Positions 1-9,003 of a stretch of DNA of 38,653 nt are shown here, in pieces (within the stretch, counting starts at the first letter, position 1; the number at the start of each line of letters is the position of its first letter). Location of the stretch: the NCBI GenBank assembly GCA_018001635.1, contig JAGNHS010000029.1:1-38653 (forward strand). Direction: 5' to 3'. The translations under genes and the position numbers were made by a program. This stretch comes from Pseudomonadota bacterium (GTDB taxonomy: Bacteria > Bdellovibrionota > UBA2428). The notes beneath the pieces are model-generated. The model did no database searches. It was not told the origin of the DNA and saw only the letters and a program-made list of their open reading frames with translations.

Positions 1-1153
1 CTTCTTAACTGCTGGTGCGGCCAAAACACTTGTATTCTATAAAAACCCTCCCGTTGTTGAGGACTCCTATTTGCCTTTCGAAACGGCTAGCGGACAAATC
101 GCCTCGCGCGACGCTGAAGGCGGCATTCGAGAAAAGGTCGAGGGCTTCTGGCGTGCAAACGTAGAAGGACTCAAAGCTCTTCATCCCGCTCGCTCTGATA
201 TTGGTGGCGTCTACATGCGCGGCTTTATCAGACGTTTAGGCACCATCCAGTTCTCAATTATTATGGCTTTAGTTTTTAGAATGATGATCGGCGGCGCCGA
301 CCTAGAAATGGCCACTCGTGGTTTCCTCTATTCCTGGATTGCTGGTCTTTGGTATTACGGCTGGCCATGGGACATGATTTTCTGCGCTATTGAAGGCGAA
401 GAAGACAAGCTCAAAGAATTCTCTAGTGAATTCACTGCCGCCAAAGAAAAAATTGCTCAAGGAATTCGCCTTAAAGATGATGCTCTTTTAGGCCAAGGCT
501 ATGAGTCTCTCTTTGCTCTTCTGCAAAAGAATCCTAAATTTAAAGAATCTGCAGCCAACGAAGTAGATTCTGAATCTTTAGAAATATTTACAAAAGATCC
601 TGATGGCCAAAATGCCATTCAAGCCATCGTTAACTATGCAAAGGCACTACAAAGCAAAGAAAATAAAGATGAAAACATTGCACAAGCCAAAGAAGCTTTA
701 AGGGCTCTTTACGAAGGAGAGTTGCCTGACGATGTTATCAAAGAAGTCTTTAGATCTTCGGGACAAGAGTTATTAGAATATGCCATTCAAAATCCCCCCT
801 CAGCGACTAAAGCTAATCCTAATTACTCTAAGTTTTTAACTTGGGTGGCCGCCATTTCAACTACAATTATGGCCGTTCCAATGTCGGTAAAATCTTTCCA
901 CCCTGAAGAATTAACCAATGGATACATTGCAAGTTGGGCTGCAGTATCCGTGGCTCTCTATACAGGATTTAACGCTTTCTTAAGTGCTAAGGGTTACGCC
1001 AAATTACAAAGCAAGTTTGCCTGGATCAGAAATCTTTTTGCTAAAAAGTCTAATTCTGACAGCAACTCAAGTGATCAAAGCAATACAACTGGAGCGGCTT
1101 CAGCAAATTGCGAAGAGCCACTTGTAGACACTAAAGAACCCGATAAAAAATAA
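1..1153 (+). CDS. C-terminal part of a large membrane protein of unknown family (left edge truncated)
   Basis: The reading frame is open from base 2, so the gene begins outside the window and about 383 codons are visible. I do not recognise the family. The visible part is clearly paralogous to the last third of the next gene: both contain LVFY, a GGVY-x-R-x-F block, a WPW motif after a hydrophobic segment, AQGIRLK, a GY-[ED]-SLF block and a late block starting NPP-x-ATK and ending in ELT. Four to five hydrophobic segments suggest membrane embedding. The tail after the last hydrophobic segment is rich in Ser, Asn and Lys and differs from the paralog. A TTG at position 71 could be taken as a start, but the upstream codons align with the paralog, so it is internal. 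Function is unknown. Confidence 0.8.
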   Translation, partial: FLTAGAAKTLVFYKNPPVVEDSYLPFETASGQIASRDAEGGIREKVEGFWRANVEGLKALHPARSDIGGVYMRGFIRRLGTIQFSIIMALVFRMMIGGADLEMATRGFLYSWIAGLWYYGWPWDMIFCAIEGEEDKLKEFSSEFTAAKEKIAQGIRLKDDALLGQGYESLFALLQKNPKFKESAANEVDSESLEIFTKDPDGQNAIQAIVNYAKALQSKENKDENIAQAKEALRALYEGELPDDVIKEVFRSSGQELLEYAIQNPPSATKANPNYSKFLTWVAAISTTIMAVPMSVKSFHPEELTNGYIASWAAVSVALYTGFNAFLSAKGYAKLQSKFAWIRNLFAKKSNSDSNSSDQSNTTGAASANCEEPLVDTKEPDKK

Positions 1154-1196
1154 GGAAAATTTTCGAAAAAAAAATTCACCGCGTTCTTAAAGTTTC

Positions 1197-1226
1197 TTTA
1201 CAAATTTGTGTAAATGTTCTTAATAC
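1197..1226 (+). promoter_or_regulatory. Possible sigma70-type promoter before the 1233-aa gene
   Basis: A TTTACA hexamer (1197-1202) is followed after 18 bases by TAATAC (1221-1226), in the 125-base gap between the tandem paralogs. Both boxes are imperfect and the spacer is one base long. It would place the transcript start about 45 bases before the GTG start. The gap has no convincing terminator for the upstream gene, so the two genes may instead be co-transcribed. Confidence 0.3.
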
Positions 1227-1278
1227 GATATTCCCAAAGTTCTGAATTTTTAATGGGAAGGAGCCTAGCACTTAAGAG

Positions 1279-4200
1279 GTGAAAGTCGGGAGAAAATATC
1301 AATTTTCATTAGTTGATTTGGCAACACAAAGCCGTAATCCATTCACAAAGCTCTTAGCTTGGATTCTTTGCCTACTGGTGCCTTTGCCCAGCGGGGGATT
1401 CTTAGTTCATGCTGCTGACCCACAAACACCTTCGACTCAAAGCACTCCTCCCCCTCAAGAACTTTTCCAACCAGAACTCCCTCTCACCTACCCAACCTTT
1501 GATGAAGTTTTTCTAAAATTATTAGAAAAGAAACAAAGAGACGCAGGAATTCAAAAAACTCAACTCGCCATTGATGATGGTCTTAATCTTATTGAAGCTG
1601 GTAAAATCGATCAATTAGAGCCCGAACGCCGAGATTTCTTCCATTTAGGCGAGCAAAAACTGTTTATAAACGACCAAGAATATTCCCTTAAAAATGATCA
1701 ACTAGAAATACCTCTAGTCAGTTTTAATAAAATTGAAACGTCTTATAATTCTGAAAATCGCGTTTTGTCTTTTTTAGCCATCAAAAACGGAAGGGTCACT
1801 GCCCGACATGAAATTCATAATATAGATGTGGCCAGTTTTACCGAAGACGACGAACACTTGCTCATTTTAAACTCTAAAGGACAACTCTCTGCCATTGATA
1901 AGTTTATTTTAAGCAGAGTCTCTCTCTTTAAGGCCCCCATTCCCATTTTTCAAAATTTAGCCAAAGACATTCCTGTCAAAACTGAAGAGGGCTATCAACT
2001 TAAAATCAATTTTCGGCATCCAGGTTTCAAACCCTTTGAAGAGCTCGATTCCGATCACCCCGATCACGATAAAATCATTCTTCCTAAAAACGACAATGGG
2101 GAACTGATCATTTCCTCTAAAGACACCTTAGTGTATTCAGAAAATTCTCAAGGAGATCGCCATTTACACGCGATCCTCTCAAAAAATGTCACTTATGAAA
2201 AAGTTCAAGAAGGCATCCTCATGCTTTCATGGTTAGGATTTCTAGCCTACCTCAACCTAGCTCCCCCCGAAGAACAGGCCGAGCTCGTAGAAACATGGCT
2301 CAGCCAAAGACAGCTTCCATCCTTAAGCTCTCTCAATAAAGACGAACGCGGAGCTATTAATAGTTTCTCACCCTCAACACTTTCTCAGTTTCTTGGTCGA
2401 TATAAAGCCACTGAGCTTCTTAAGAAACGTAATTTTGACCTCGTAAGACCTGATGAATGGCAAAAGCAATTCGATGAAATCAGTGGCTTTGCCAAAGCTC
2501 AACTTGAATCAAAGCACGATAGAAGCGGATTTAAACATAGTGAAGAGTTTATAGAAAAGCTTGATCAAGAATCTCAGAACAACAAAAACTACGAGGAAAC
2601 TTGGATATCTGTTGTCGGGCAAAGCGAGAAAGCCAATATCGCTCGTAAAGCTAGAAAAGCGTTTATGGGCCTTGGAACAATGCTGGGTTTAGGGGCCGTC
2701 TCACTTTTAGGATATCAAGCCGCTCCAGAAAACATCAAACAAACATTCGATTATGCCAAACAACTTCAAATCATGAATTGGATCTATAGTTTTTGGCCCT
2801 CCGACATCTGGGCCAATGCTGAATATAGGCTTCCATTAATTATGAGTATCACGTGCCTCATCGGCACCCTCCCCCTTGGACTTTTCTTATCTTGGGCTAG
2901 TGTTCCACTTCTGCGAAATTTTGCGAAATGGACACGAGGATGGGCCCCCAAACTCAGCGCACTTCTACAAGAAAAGCACGATATTTATGCAGAAATGGGA
3001 GTCAGCAAAAGAATTTTAACCGTAGGCATGCGTGTCTGCAGCTGGATCACCCTTCCCATACAACACGCCATTCTCGACAAGGCATTTCGACAAAAATTTC
3101 TTTTTCCAGCCATTAGACGAGGCATAAATCCATTTAAAAAAATCAACAAAAACTCTGAGCTTGGTAAAATACTTAAACTCGAACACAATCACCTTGCTGG
3201 ATTTAATCTTCCTGGATCCACTAAAAAATCTTCCGAAAAGGAAAAGATACTTTTAGCTCTTTCCCTTCAAAAAAAGAATGCTGAAAGACTCTCCAATCTT
3301 TTCGCACTCCTAATTATTAGTGAAAAATACAAAGTGAGCCCTCAAAAACTCTTAGACTTTATGTCGGGCGAAAATCAAAACAAAGCCGTAAAGGAATTTT
3401 TAGAAAATTCTGAGTCTCAAACGGAATGGCTCGAACTCAAAAGCCGAATTGCATCAAAACTTTTAAAACACGACGAATTGGCATCTGGACAAATTGAAGA
3501 ACTAGCTCCCGACCAATTCGCCAAAATGTTTAAAGAGTCTCTGGATCTTTCTGAGAGTCTGTCAAAGAGAAACTCATTAAAATTGAAATGGGACAGATTC
3601 CTATTTGCTTTTTCAAATAAAAGCAAGAGCATGACTAATCCTTTGATCACTTGGATGGCTGATCACGGAAAATTTGAACATGAGTTTTTAAAAACTGCTA
3701 TTCCAAGTGATTTCACCACTCGACAAGTCAGCTGGGCCTATATGATCGATCAAGGACTCACGATTTTCTACTCTAGTTTTTATGGTGCGCGTGCAGACGT
3801 CACAAAACTAGCCGACCCCGCTCAAGCTAAAACTTTAGCGGCTGATATTCATGGAAACATCTTCAACTTATACACAAACCGTGAACAGCTTTATGATGTT
3901 GTCTACAACGGAATGGACCACCTCATAGGATCTTCCTCAAACAACACCTTAGTTTTTTATCAAGACATGCCTTTTGCAGACTCCAATTACCAACCCTATG
4001 AAAGCGCAAGCGGGGCCTTAGCGAGTCGAAATTCAGCAGGAGAAATTCAAGAAAAGGCCGAAAGCTTTTGGCAAAGTGTTAAAAATGGAATTAGTTCACT
4101 CCACCCCAAACGCTCTGACCTTGGCGGAGTTTATGTAAGAGATTTTGTAAGTCGACTGGCCTGCGTCCATTTTTATGTTCTCTTAGGATTTTCCATTCGC

Positions 4201-4980
4201 CTCACAGCAGGAGGCCAAGGTTTTGAAGATGCCGTTCGAGCCTTTTTATACACATTCATCTCAACAAATTGGGTCTACAATTGGCCTTGGAAACTTATTT
4301 ACGTAGCAACTCAAGGCAACGAAGACAAAGTCAAAGCTTTTAATACAAGCTTTATTGAAGCCAAAGAAAAAGTAGCTCAAGGAATTCGGCTTAAAAACGA
4401 CACCCTTCTCAGCGAAGGTTACGACTCTCTATTCGGTCTCATGCTCAATGATCCAAGTTTTAAAGAAGAGTTTACGGATTCACTTTTAAAAAATGATGAA
4501 TTCCAAAAAAATTTAAACGATGAAAAAACACGACCTTATTTAGAAGCTGTGAGAGACCTGCTCTTTGCTCGACAAGAAAAAGACGCTTTAGCCACTGAAA
4601 GAGCTGAGCAAAGACTGTTAGAGTTTTTTAAAAACGAAAACATTCAACTCAGCGGAGATGCGCTTTTAAAACACGCCATATTCAATCCACCCCAAGCTAC
4701 AAAAATCAATCCATGGTTTCAAAAGGCCCTCATTGCGGGCGCCTCGATTTTAACCACGGCATTAGCCGTGCCCTTAGTAGACAAATCGTTTCGCCCCGAT
4801 GAACTCACCGGACAATTTTTACTTTCAAATGCCGCACTTCAGGCTGGCCTTTATGGTCTTTTTTATATTCTTCTTGGAAAAAAACCCTACGAATATGTGA
4901 GCAAAAAAATTAAAAGTGCAACAAAGGCCGTTGCTGAACCTCTTTCAAAAGCTTTTTGCAGCCAAAAACTATTACCTTAG
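1279..4980 (+). CDS. Large exported membrane protein of unknown family (tandem paralog)
   Basis: This 1233-aa protein belongs to no family I can name. After a long N-region it has a hydrophobic core (about residues 25-38) and a likely signal-peptidase site after VHA near residue 45, followed by a Pro/Thr/Gln-rich stretch. A long polar region (about 60-455) precedes hydrophobic segments near residues 465-480 and 512-540. A charged helical region follows. The last third carries further membrane segments and matches the upstream gene block by block. The GTG start is preceded by GGAAGGAG (1256-1263) at a rather long 15-base spacing. A nine-codon frame from ATG 1253 ends in a TGA overlapping the GTG, which may be chance. 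It is an envelope protein by topology; any role is unknown. Confidence 0.85.
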   Translation: MKVGRKYQFSLVDLATQSRNPFTKLLAWILCLLVPLPSGGFLVHAADPQTPSTQSTPPPQELFQPELPLTYPTFDEVFLKLLEKKQRDAGIQKTQLAIDDGLNLIEAGKIDQLEPERRDFFHLGEQKLFINDQEYSLKNDQLEIPLVSFNKIETSYNSENRVLSFLAIKNGRVTARHEIHNIDVASFTEDDEHLLILNSKGQLSAIDKFILSRVSLFKAPIPIFQNLAKDIPVKTEEGYQLKINFRHPGFKPFEELDSDHPDHDKIILPKNDNGELIISSKDTLVYSENSQGDRHLHAILSKNVTYEKVQEGILMLSWLGFLAYLNLAPPEEQAELVETWLSQRQLPSLSSLNKDERGAINSFSPSTLSQFLGRYKATELLKKRNFDLVRPDEWQKQFDEISGFAKAQLESKHDRSGFKHSEEFIEKLDQESQNNKNYEETWISVVGQSEKANIARKARKAFMGLGTMLGLGAVSLLGYQAAPENIKQTFDYAKQLQIMNWIYSFWPSDIWANAEYRLPLIMSITCLIGTLPLGLFLSWASVPLLRNFAKWTRGWAPKLSALLQEKHDIYAEMGVSKRILTVGMRVCSWITLPIQHAILDKAFRQKFLFPAIRRGINPFKKINKNSELGKILKLEHNHLAGFNLPGSTKKSSEKEKILLALSLQKKNAERLSNLFALLIISEKYKVSPQKLLDFMSGENQNKAVKEFLENSESQTEWLELKSRIASKLLKHDELASGQIEELAPDQFAKMFKESLDLSESLSKRNSLKLKWDRFLFAFSNKSKSMTNPLITWMADHGKFEHEFLKTAIPSDFTTRQVSWAYMIDQGLTIFYSSFYGARADVTKLADPAQAKTLAADIHGNIFNLYTNREQLYDVVYNGMDHLIGSSSNNTLVFYQDMPFADSNYQPYESASGALASRNSAGEIQEKAESFWQSVKNGISSLHPKRSDLGGVYVRDFVSRLACVHFYVLLGFSIRLTAGGQGFEDAVRAFLYTFISTNWVYNWPWKLIYVATQGNEDKVKAFNTSFIEAKEKVAQGIRLKNDTLLSEGYDSLFGLMLNDPSFKEEFTDSLLKNDEFQKNLNDEKTRPYLEAVRDLLFARQEKDALATERAEQRLLEFFKNENIQLSGDALLKHAIFNPPQATKINPWFQKALIAGASILTTALAVPLVDKSFRPDELTGQFLLSNAALQAGLYGLFYILLGKKPYEYVSKKIKSATKAVAEPLSKAFCSQKLLP

Positions 4981-5023
4981 CTTATTTTTAAACTCGACAT
5001 ATTTTGCATTATTTCACCTCATC

Positions 5024-5236
5024 CTCTTGATGAAGTATTGTGCGCTAAGAAACGGGCCTGGAGTATTTAGCATAAAAGCTATTAGTACCTATAAAATCAA
5101 GAACTAGAGCATCTTGGGGTGAGCGATGGGGCATAGCCCCAAGCTTCAGGGGTCGCCCAAGCCGCTCTAGTTCTTGATTTTATAGGTTTGAATTGATTTC
5201 CAGGCCCGTTTCTTAGCGCACAATACTTCTCAAGAG
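5024..5236. repeat. 213-bp near-perfect inverted repeat (MITE-like or structured RNA/terminator)
   Basis: The arms are built in layers. CTCTTGA (5024-5030) pairs with TCAAGAG (5230-5236). After a single extra T on the left, a perfect 31-bp arm (5032-5062) pairs with 5199-5229. An asymmetric unpaired part follows (24 bases at 5063-5086 against 11 bases at 5188-5198). A perfect 24-bp arm (5087-5110) then pairs with 5164-5187, followed by a 2-base mismatch and a 6-bp CTTGGG/CCCAAG stem (5113-5118 with 5156-5161). The apex has competing small hairpins of GGGG and CCCC blocks, e.g. 5128-5132 with 5136-5140. It lies between convergent genes, filling most of the 264-base gap. No open reading frame or clear target duplication was seen. 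An RNA from either strand would fold into one long rod. Confidence 0.9.
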
Positions 5237-5244
5237 GGGGCGGA

Positions 5245-5745
5245 TTAACGTGAAATAGGTATAGTGACAGGCCCCCAATTACTAAAAGAAAGAGTCATGT
5301 CGGCTGAAAATATTCCGTAAATACTTTTAAGAGGCTGGGTGGCTTCGAGACTTCTTTTTCGCCAATAAGAAAAACGTGCACTCGCCAACTGAGGATTCAT
5401 CGCCGCTGTAAATGAAGGTCTAAAACCTGAATCTAAAGTGGCCGACAATGTGAATTGAGGAACCCAAAGTATACCTCCAGAATGCAAATTCTTTGATTCT
5501 AAAAATGTTTTAAGATTCCAATTCATTTTTTGATTTTCGTCAGGAAAAATTCGTAAACCAATAATCTTTTCCATCAGCCAAATTTCATTAGCTTCTAGTT
5601 TTTTAGACTCCAATTCCTCATCGGATTTTTCCCACCCTAAAAGTACAAGGAGTCCATAATCGGACATTTCTTCATGTGAAGTCACACCATTCAAAGTAGA
5701 ATCAATAGTAGTTTTACCAATGACCCTTTGAACTATCGCCTTCAT
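5245..5745 (-). CDS. dtd: D-aminoacyl-tRNA deacylase
   Basis: The cytoplasmic enzyme hydrolyses D-amino acids from mischarged tRNA, a chiral proofreading step. The protein (166 aa from the chosen start) begins MKAIVQRV, as is typical for the family, which is why the ATG at 5745 is preferred over an upstream in-frame codon at 5772. It carries both family signatures: QFTL (the usual SQFTL with Pro in place of Ser) and GPVT near the C-terminus. Its ATG overlaps the TGA of the RNase J gene (ATGA), which suggests translational coupling in one operon with rnj and dacB. The stop codon lies a few bases from the tip of the large inverted repeat at 5024-5236, which could act as its transcription end. 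The identification is firm. Confidence 0.93.
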   Translation of the reverse strand: MKAIVQRVIGKTTIDSTLNGVTSHEEMSDYGLLVLLGWEKSDEELESKKLEANEIWLMEKIIGLRIFPDENQKMNWNLKTFLESKNLHSGGILWVPQFTLSATLDSGFRPSFTAAMNPQLASARFSYWRKRSLEATQPLKSIYGIFSADMTLSFSNWGPVTIPISR

Positions 5746-7502
5746 CTCGACGACACCAAATGAACAACGCAAAACGGTCTCATATTAAGACTTCTTCTAA
5801 TAAAACGAGAAAGTTCTTCTGAAAGATAAGACTCACTTTGAGGATCCGACAACGAAAGTCCTTTTTCTGTTTTTATTTTTTGCCGAATAAAAGATTCCAC
5901 ATCATTTTTAAGATCATCATATGGAGCTCGACCCGCCATATATTCAGGGAAAACACCATGCACGCTCACTCGAATAGAAGCTATGCCATCCACGCTAACA
6001 GCAATCATTCCATTGTTTGCCATTTGTTTTCTTTGCCAAAGAAAAGGATCGCGACTTGGAGCTATGAAATTTTCAAATCTAAGCATTTTCGGAGGATGTT
6101 CTTCTTTTAAAGGATAAAATTGATTCTTTTTCCATTCACCATCACGATACGAAAAATCAATTTCATCGCAATTCTCAAGAGTAAAAAGATTCATTTTCAT
6201 ATCGGGCCAATGCGAAGCACATGTAGACGCCAACTCGGCACAGAAGCTCATCTGATAAACCTGTCCATGAATTGGAATAAAATTACGGGGCTTCAATAAA
6301 TCGACAAGAGTGCGAAGTTCTGCACGTCGAGCATGCCCACTGGCATGTATTGGACCACCCGCAGCTGTCTTAGCATGATCAGCCCATAGAACTTTTGCGC
6401 CCTGTCGCATGAGATCGTTAACTAAGCGCTGAATCATTCTTTCATTTCCAGGAATGACCTTACTACTAAAAAGAACAAGATCCCCTTCATCTATTTTTAG
6501 AGACTGATGAGAATCATCCGCAATTCGACTCAAAACACTGCGAATTTCTCCTTGTGAACCAGAACAAATGATCAATTGTTTATCTTTAGGATAATGATTG
6601 ATCATTTCAACATCAACTAATGTTGAATCATGAAAATGAGGCATTTTTTCATATAAATTTAAATCCATGGATAAGCGATGAGCCGTTTGGAGTGACCTTC
6701 CAGCAACAGCCACTTTTCTTCCTAAGCTTTCAGCCACCTGAATTAAACTCGCAATTCTATAAACATTTGAAGAAAAAAGAGTTACAAAAATTCGATTTTT
6801 TCTATTCTCTAAAACATTTTTCAAAAACGGAATAATATCTCTCTCGGAAACTGACTGGCCTTCCCGATCCGCATTGGTCGAATCCATCATTAAAAAATCA
6901 GGACGCTCTTCTCCAAAAGTTTTGAAAATACTTAGTGGTTTTACTCCGTCCTCAAATTCATTAAGATCTATTTTAAAATCTGCGGAGTGAAATATTTTCA
7001 AATCTTTTCCATCAGTTTTCCACAAAAAAGACAGGGCGCAGGAATCAGGAGTGCTATGTCTGACTTCAACAAAAGTGACAGAGATGTCTCCAATTTCGAG
7101 CGTAGAGTTAAGCTCAACACTTTTAACTTTATCCAAATGATGACGCAAATCGGGATATCGATCATCCATCATTTTTTCACGAATTAAAGCCGCTGCAAAA
7201 GGTGGGGCATAGAAAGTTGGAGCCTTAACTTTTAAATAATCCACCAATGTAAACAAATGAGGAATAGCGCCAATATGATCTTCATGAGCATGTGTGATTA
7301 ACCAAGCCTCGGGCTCGGTCTTTAAAAATTCTCTAAAATCAGGAAAGAGGGCTTCAATTCCAAAGTTGTTCGTATCAGCAAACAAAACACCGCAATCAAT
7401 TGGAATAGTCTTTCGACCAAATCGATAAAGCATGCAATTCATGCCAACTTCACCCAGCCCACCTAAGGGCTTTATCGAAAACTCTTGGCTTTTATCTGGC
7501 AT
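5742..7502 (-). CDS. rnj: Ribonuclease J (metallo-beta-lactamase / beta-CASP nuclease)
   Basis: This is predicted to be an RNase J, combining endonuclease and 5'-to-3' exonuclease activity in RNA processing and decay. From the chosen ATG the protein has about 586 residues. It opens with GGLGEVGMN, then has the zinc-binding HAHEDH motif at 71-76, a later ADFKID metal-ligand segment, the beta-CASP domain, and the RNase J hallmark SGHA followed by a segment ending in IPIHG. The C-terminal domain is present, so the length is normal. An in-frame TTG extends the frame to 7553, but it lies inside dacB, and the ATG at 7502 gives the usual family N-terminus. That ATG overlaps the dacB stop by 11 bases. 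No strong ribosome site is visible, which fits coupled translation. Confidence 0.92.
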   Translation of the reverse strand: MPDKSQEFSIKPLGGLGEVGMNCMLYRFGRKTIPIDCGVLFADTNNFGIEALFPDFREFLKTEPEAWLITHAHEDHIGAIPHLFTLVDYLKVKAPTFYAPPFAAALIREKMMDDRYPDLRHHLDKVKSVELNSTLEIGDISVTFVEVRHSTPDSCALSFLWKTDGKDLKIFHSADFKIDLNEFEDGVKPLSIFKTFGEERPDFLMMDSTNADREGQSVSERDIIPFLKNVLENRKNRIFVTLFSSNVYRIASLIQVAESLGRKVAVAGRSLQTAHRLSMDLNLYEKMPHFHDSTLVDVEMINHYPKDKQLIICSGSQGEIRSVLSRIADDSHQSLKIDEGDLVLFSSKVIPGNERMIQRLVNDLMRQGAKVLWADHAKTAAGGPIHASGHARRAELRTLVDLLKPRNFIPIHGQVYQMSFCAELASTCASHWPDMKMNLFTLENCDEIDFSYRDGEWKKNQFYPLKEEHPPKMLRFENFIAPSRDPFLWQRKQMANNGMIAVSVDGIASIRVSVHGVFPEYMAGRAPYDDLKNDVESFIRQKIKTEKGLSLSDPQSESYLSEELSRFIRRSLNMRPFCVVHLVSSR

Positions 7503-9003
7503 TGTTGTCTTTGCTCTCAATAACATCTGGCAAGCTTTCGGGCTTCTCGTCAAGTATCACCTTACGATTATAACTCGCCAGGGCTTGTCCAAAATAATTT
7601 TCCCAACGTTTTAATCCTGCGGCACTTCTTTGTTTGGGATCATTTATAAGCACCGAGAAGGCTAACATTTCCCCACCCTTACTTTGCACCACACCCACCA
7701 AAGTCGAAACTCCATCAATAGTTCCTGTTTTTGCTCTGAGTTTTCCAAAAGCTTCGGTTCCCTTCATTCTCTTCTCTAAGGTTCCATCTTTTCCGGCAAT
7801 TGGAAATGAAGACAAAAGTTCAGGTAAAACATCGAAATCCAGATACGCTGCATTAAGCAGCTGTATGAACTGATGAGCACTCATTCTATTAATACGAGTT
7901 AAACCAGAACCCGAAACAACTTTAAACGGTCCATAATTTATTCCAATTCGAGTGGCTTCTTCGCGGATCACTTCGAGACCCTTATCTGTTGTCCCTGGCT
8001 TTGATTTAAATTCTCGTCCTAATGTTTTTACTAAAGTATCCGCAATAAAATTATTAGAATATTTATTCATTAAAATAACGATGTCTCTTAGGGGAAGACT
8101 CCTAAAACTATAAAGCGACTTTGCATCCGATGGCGTTGCCTTTTGTAAAATTGTATTCCCACCAACAGAGACACCTTCACGCTCTAAATAATATTTAAAA
8201 GCTCTTCCAGCATAAACAGAAGGTTTGGTGATATTAAAAAATGTTCTTTGCTCACCTATGCCAAGGGGAATGCTTCCCTGGATAATAATTTTATCTCCAT
8301 TTTTATCTTTCAAACGACTGGCCACTAATCGGTAGGCCGAACCACGTTTAGAGGTCGTAGCTTTATTAACAATATCTATATAGCCAGTGTCAGGATCGAC
8401 ATACACTTTAGGAGGAGCGCCCACTTTATCGGCAGGTCTGAAGTAAACAGTCGTTGTATTGTAATTAAAATTCAATCCACTGACGGGAGCATTGTAGGCA
8501 CGATCAGTTTCAGTAGGAATTCTATTTTCATCTAAATGAATGGAATCAAAGGTTGAATCATCAACAATTATATTTCCAGTAATTTTTCTCAAATCCCATC
8601 TTTTGAGCGCTTGGACTAATAAATATAATCTTTCAGAAACTAAGTGCGGATCGCCCCCGCCCTTCAAATAAATATCACCCTGCAAAACACCGCCATTGAG
8701 CTTTCCATCGTATAAAACTTGAGTTTCAAATGTAAAATTTGGTCCTAAACGCTTGAGAGCGACAAGGGCTGTAAGCATTTTAATGGTCGAGGCTGGAGAG
8801 AGGGCCTCCTCTTTATTGGTTTCATATAAGGACTCCTGGCGAGATAAGGAAAAAACCTCAACCCCAATCTTCATCCCCTTCAATTCAGGGTCCTTAAAGA
8901 TAAAAGATAACCTTTTTTGAAGCCCCTCATGAAATACATCTTTTTCTGCAAACAAATTGCAGCTAAGTAAAAGGGATAAAAACAATAGCAATGAAGCCTT
9001 CAT
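7492..9003 (-). CDS. dacB: D-alanyl-D-alanine carboxypeptidase/endopeptidase, PBP4 type (peptidase S13)
   Basis: This periplasmic penicillin-binding protein would trim or cleave peptidoglycan peptide cross-links. The 503-aa protein starts with a signal peptide (hydrophobic residues 4-18, likely cleavage after FA near residue 19). All three serine-acyltransferase motifs are visible: S72-T-I-K75, SNN in KYSNN, and KTG in AKTGTI. The S13-type insert domain lies between the first two motifs. The start is ATG 9003, and TAGGTT just upstream is a modest ribosome site. The start codon region overlaps the divergent lipoprotein gene by 13 bases, so its promoter must lie inside that neighbour. Downstream it overlaps rnj. 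Confidence 0.94.
   Translation of the reverse strand: MKASLLLFLSLLLSCNLFAEKDVFHEGLQKRLSFIFKDPELKGMKIGVEVFSLSRQESLYETNKEEALSPASTIKMLTALVALKRLGPNFTFETQVLYDGKLNGGVLQGDIYLKGGGDPHLVSERLYLLVQALKRWDLRKITGNIIVDDSTFDSIHLDENRIPTETDRAYNAPVSGLNFNYNTTTVYFRPADKVGAPPKVYVDPDTGYIDIVNKATTSKRGSAYRLVASRLKDKNGDKIIIQGSIPLGIGEQRTFFNITKPSVYAGRAFKYYLEREGVSVGGNTILQKATPSDAKSLYSFRSLPLRDIVILMNKYSNNFIADTLVKTLGREFKSKPGTTDKGLEVIREEATRIGINYGPFKVVSGSGLTRINRMSAHQFIQLLNAAYLDFDVLPELLSSFPIAGKDGTLEKRMKGTEAFGKLRAKTGTIDGVSTLVGVVQSKGGEMLAFSVLINDPKQRSAAGLKRWENYFGQALASYNRKVILDEKPESLPDVIESKDNNAR

Noticed and set aside
1253..1282. Nine-codon frame whose TGA overlaps the GTG start of the 1233-aa gene, possible coupling leader peptide.
   Set aside because: It has no ribosome site of its own and its codons are mostly the ribosome-binding region of the larger gene; chance is sufficient.
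2928..3188. Short open frames on both strands inside the 1233-aa gene (also at 3417-3650).
   Set aside because: They overlap a long coherent coding frame, have no recognisable domain and are shadows of it.
5024..5236. The inverted repeat as an integron attC site, tRNA or 6S RNA.
   Set aside because: Perfect 31- and 24-bp arms are too long and too perfect for attC or 6S RNA, there is no integrase nearby, and no cloverleaf can be drawn.
5838..7187. Plus-strand open frames across the RNase J gene.
   Set aside because: RNase J motifs are explicit on the minus strand; the plus-strand products are low in recognisable structure.
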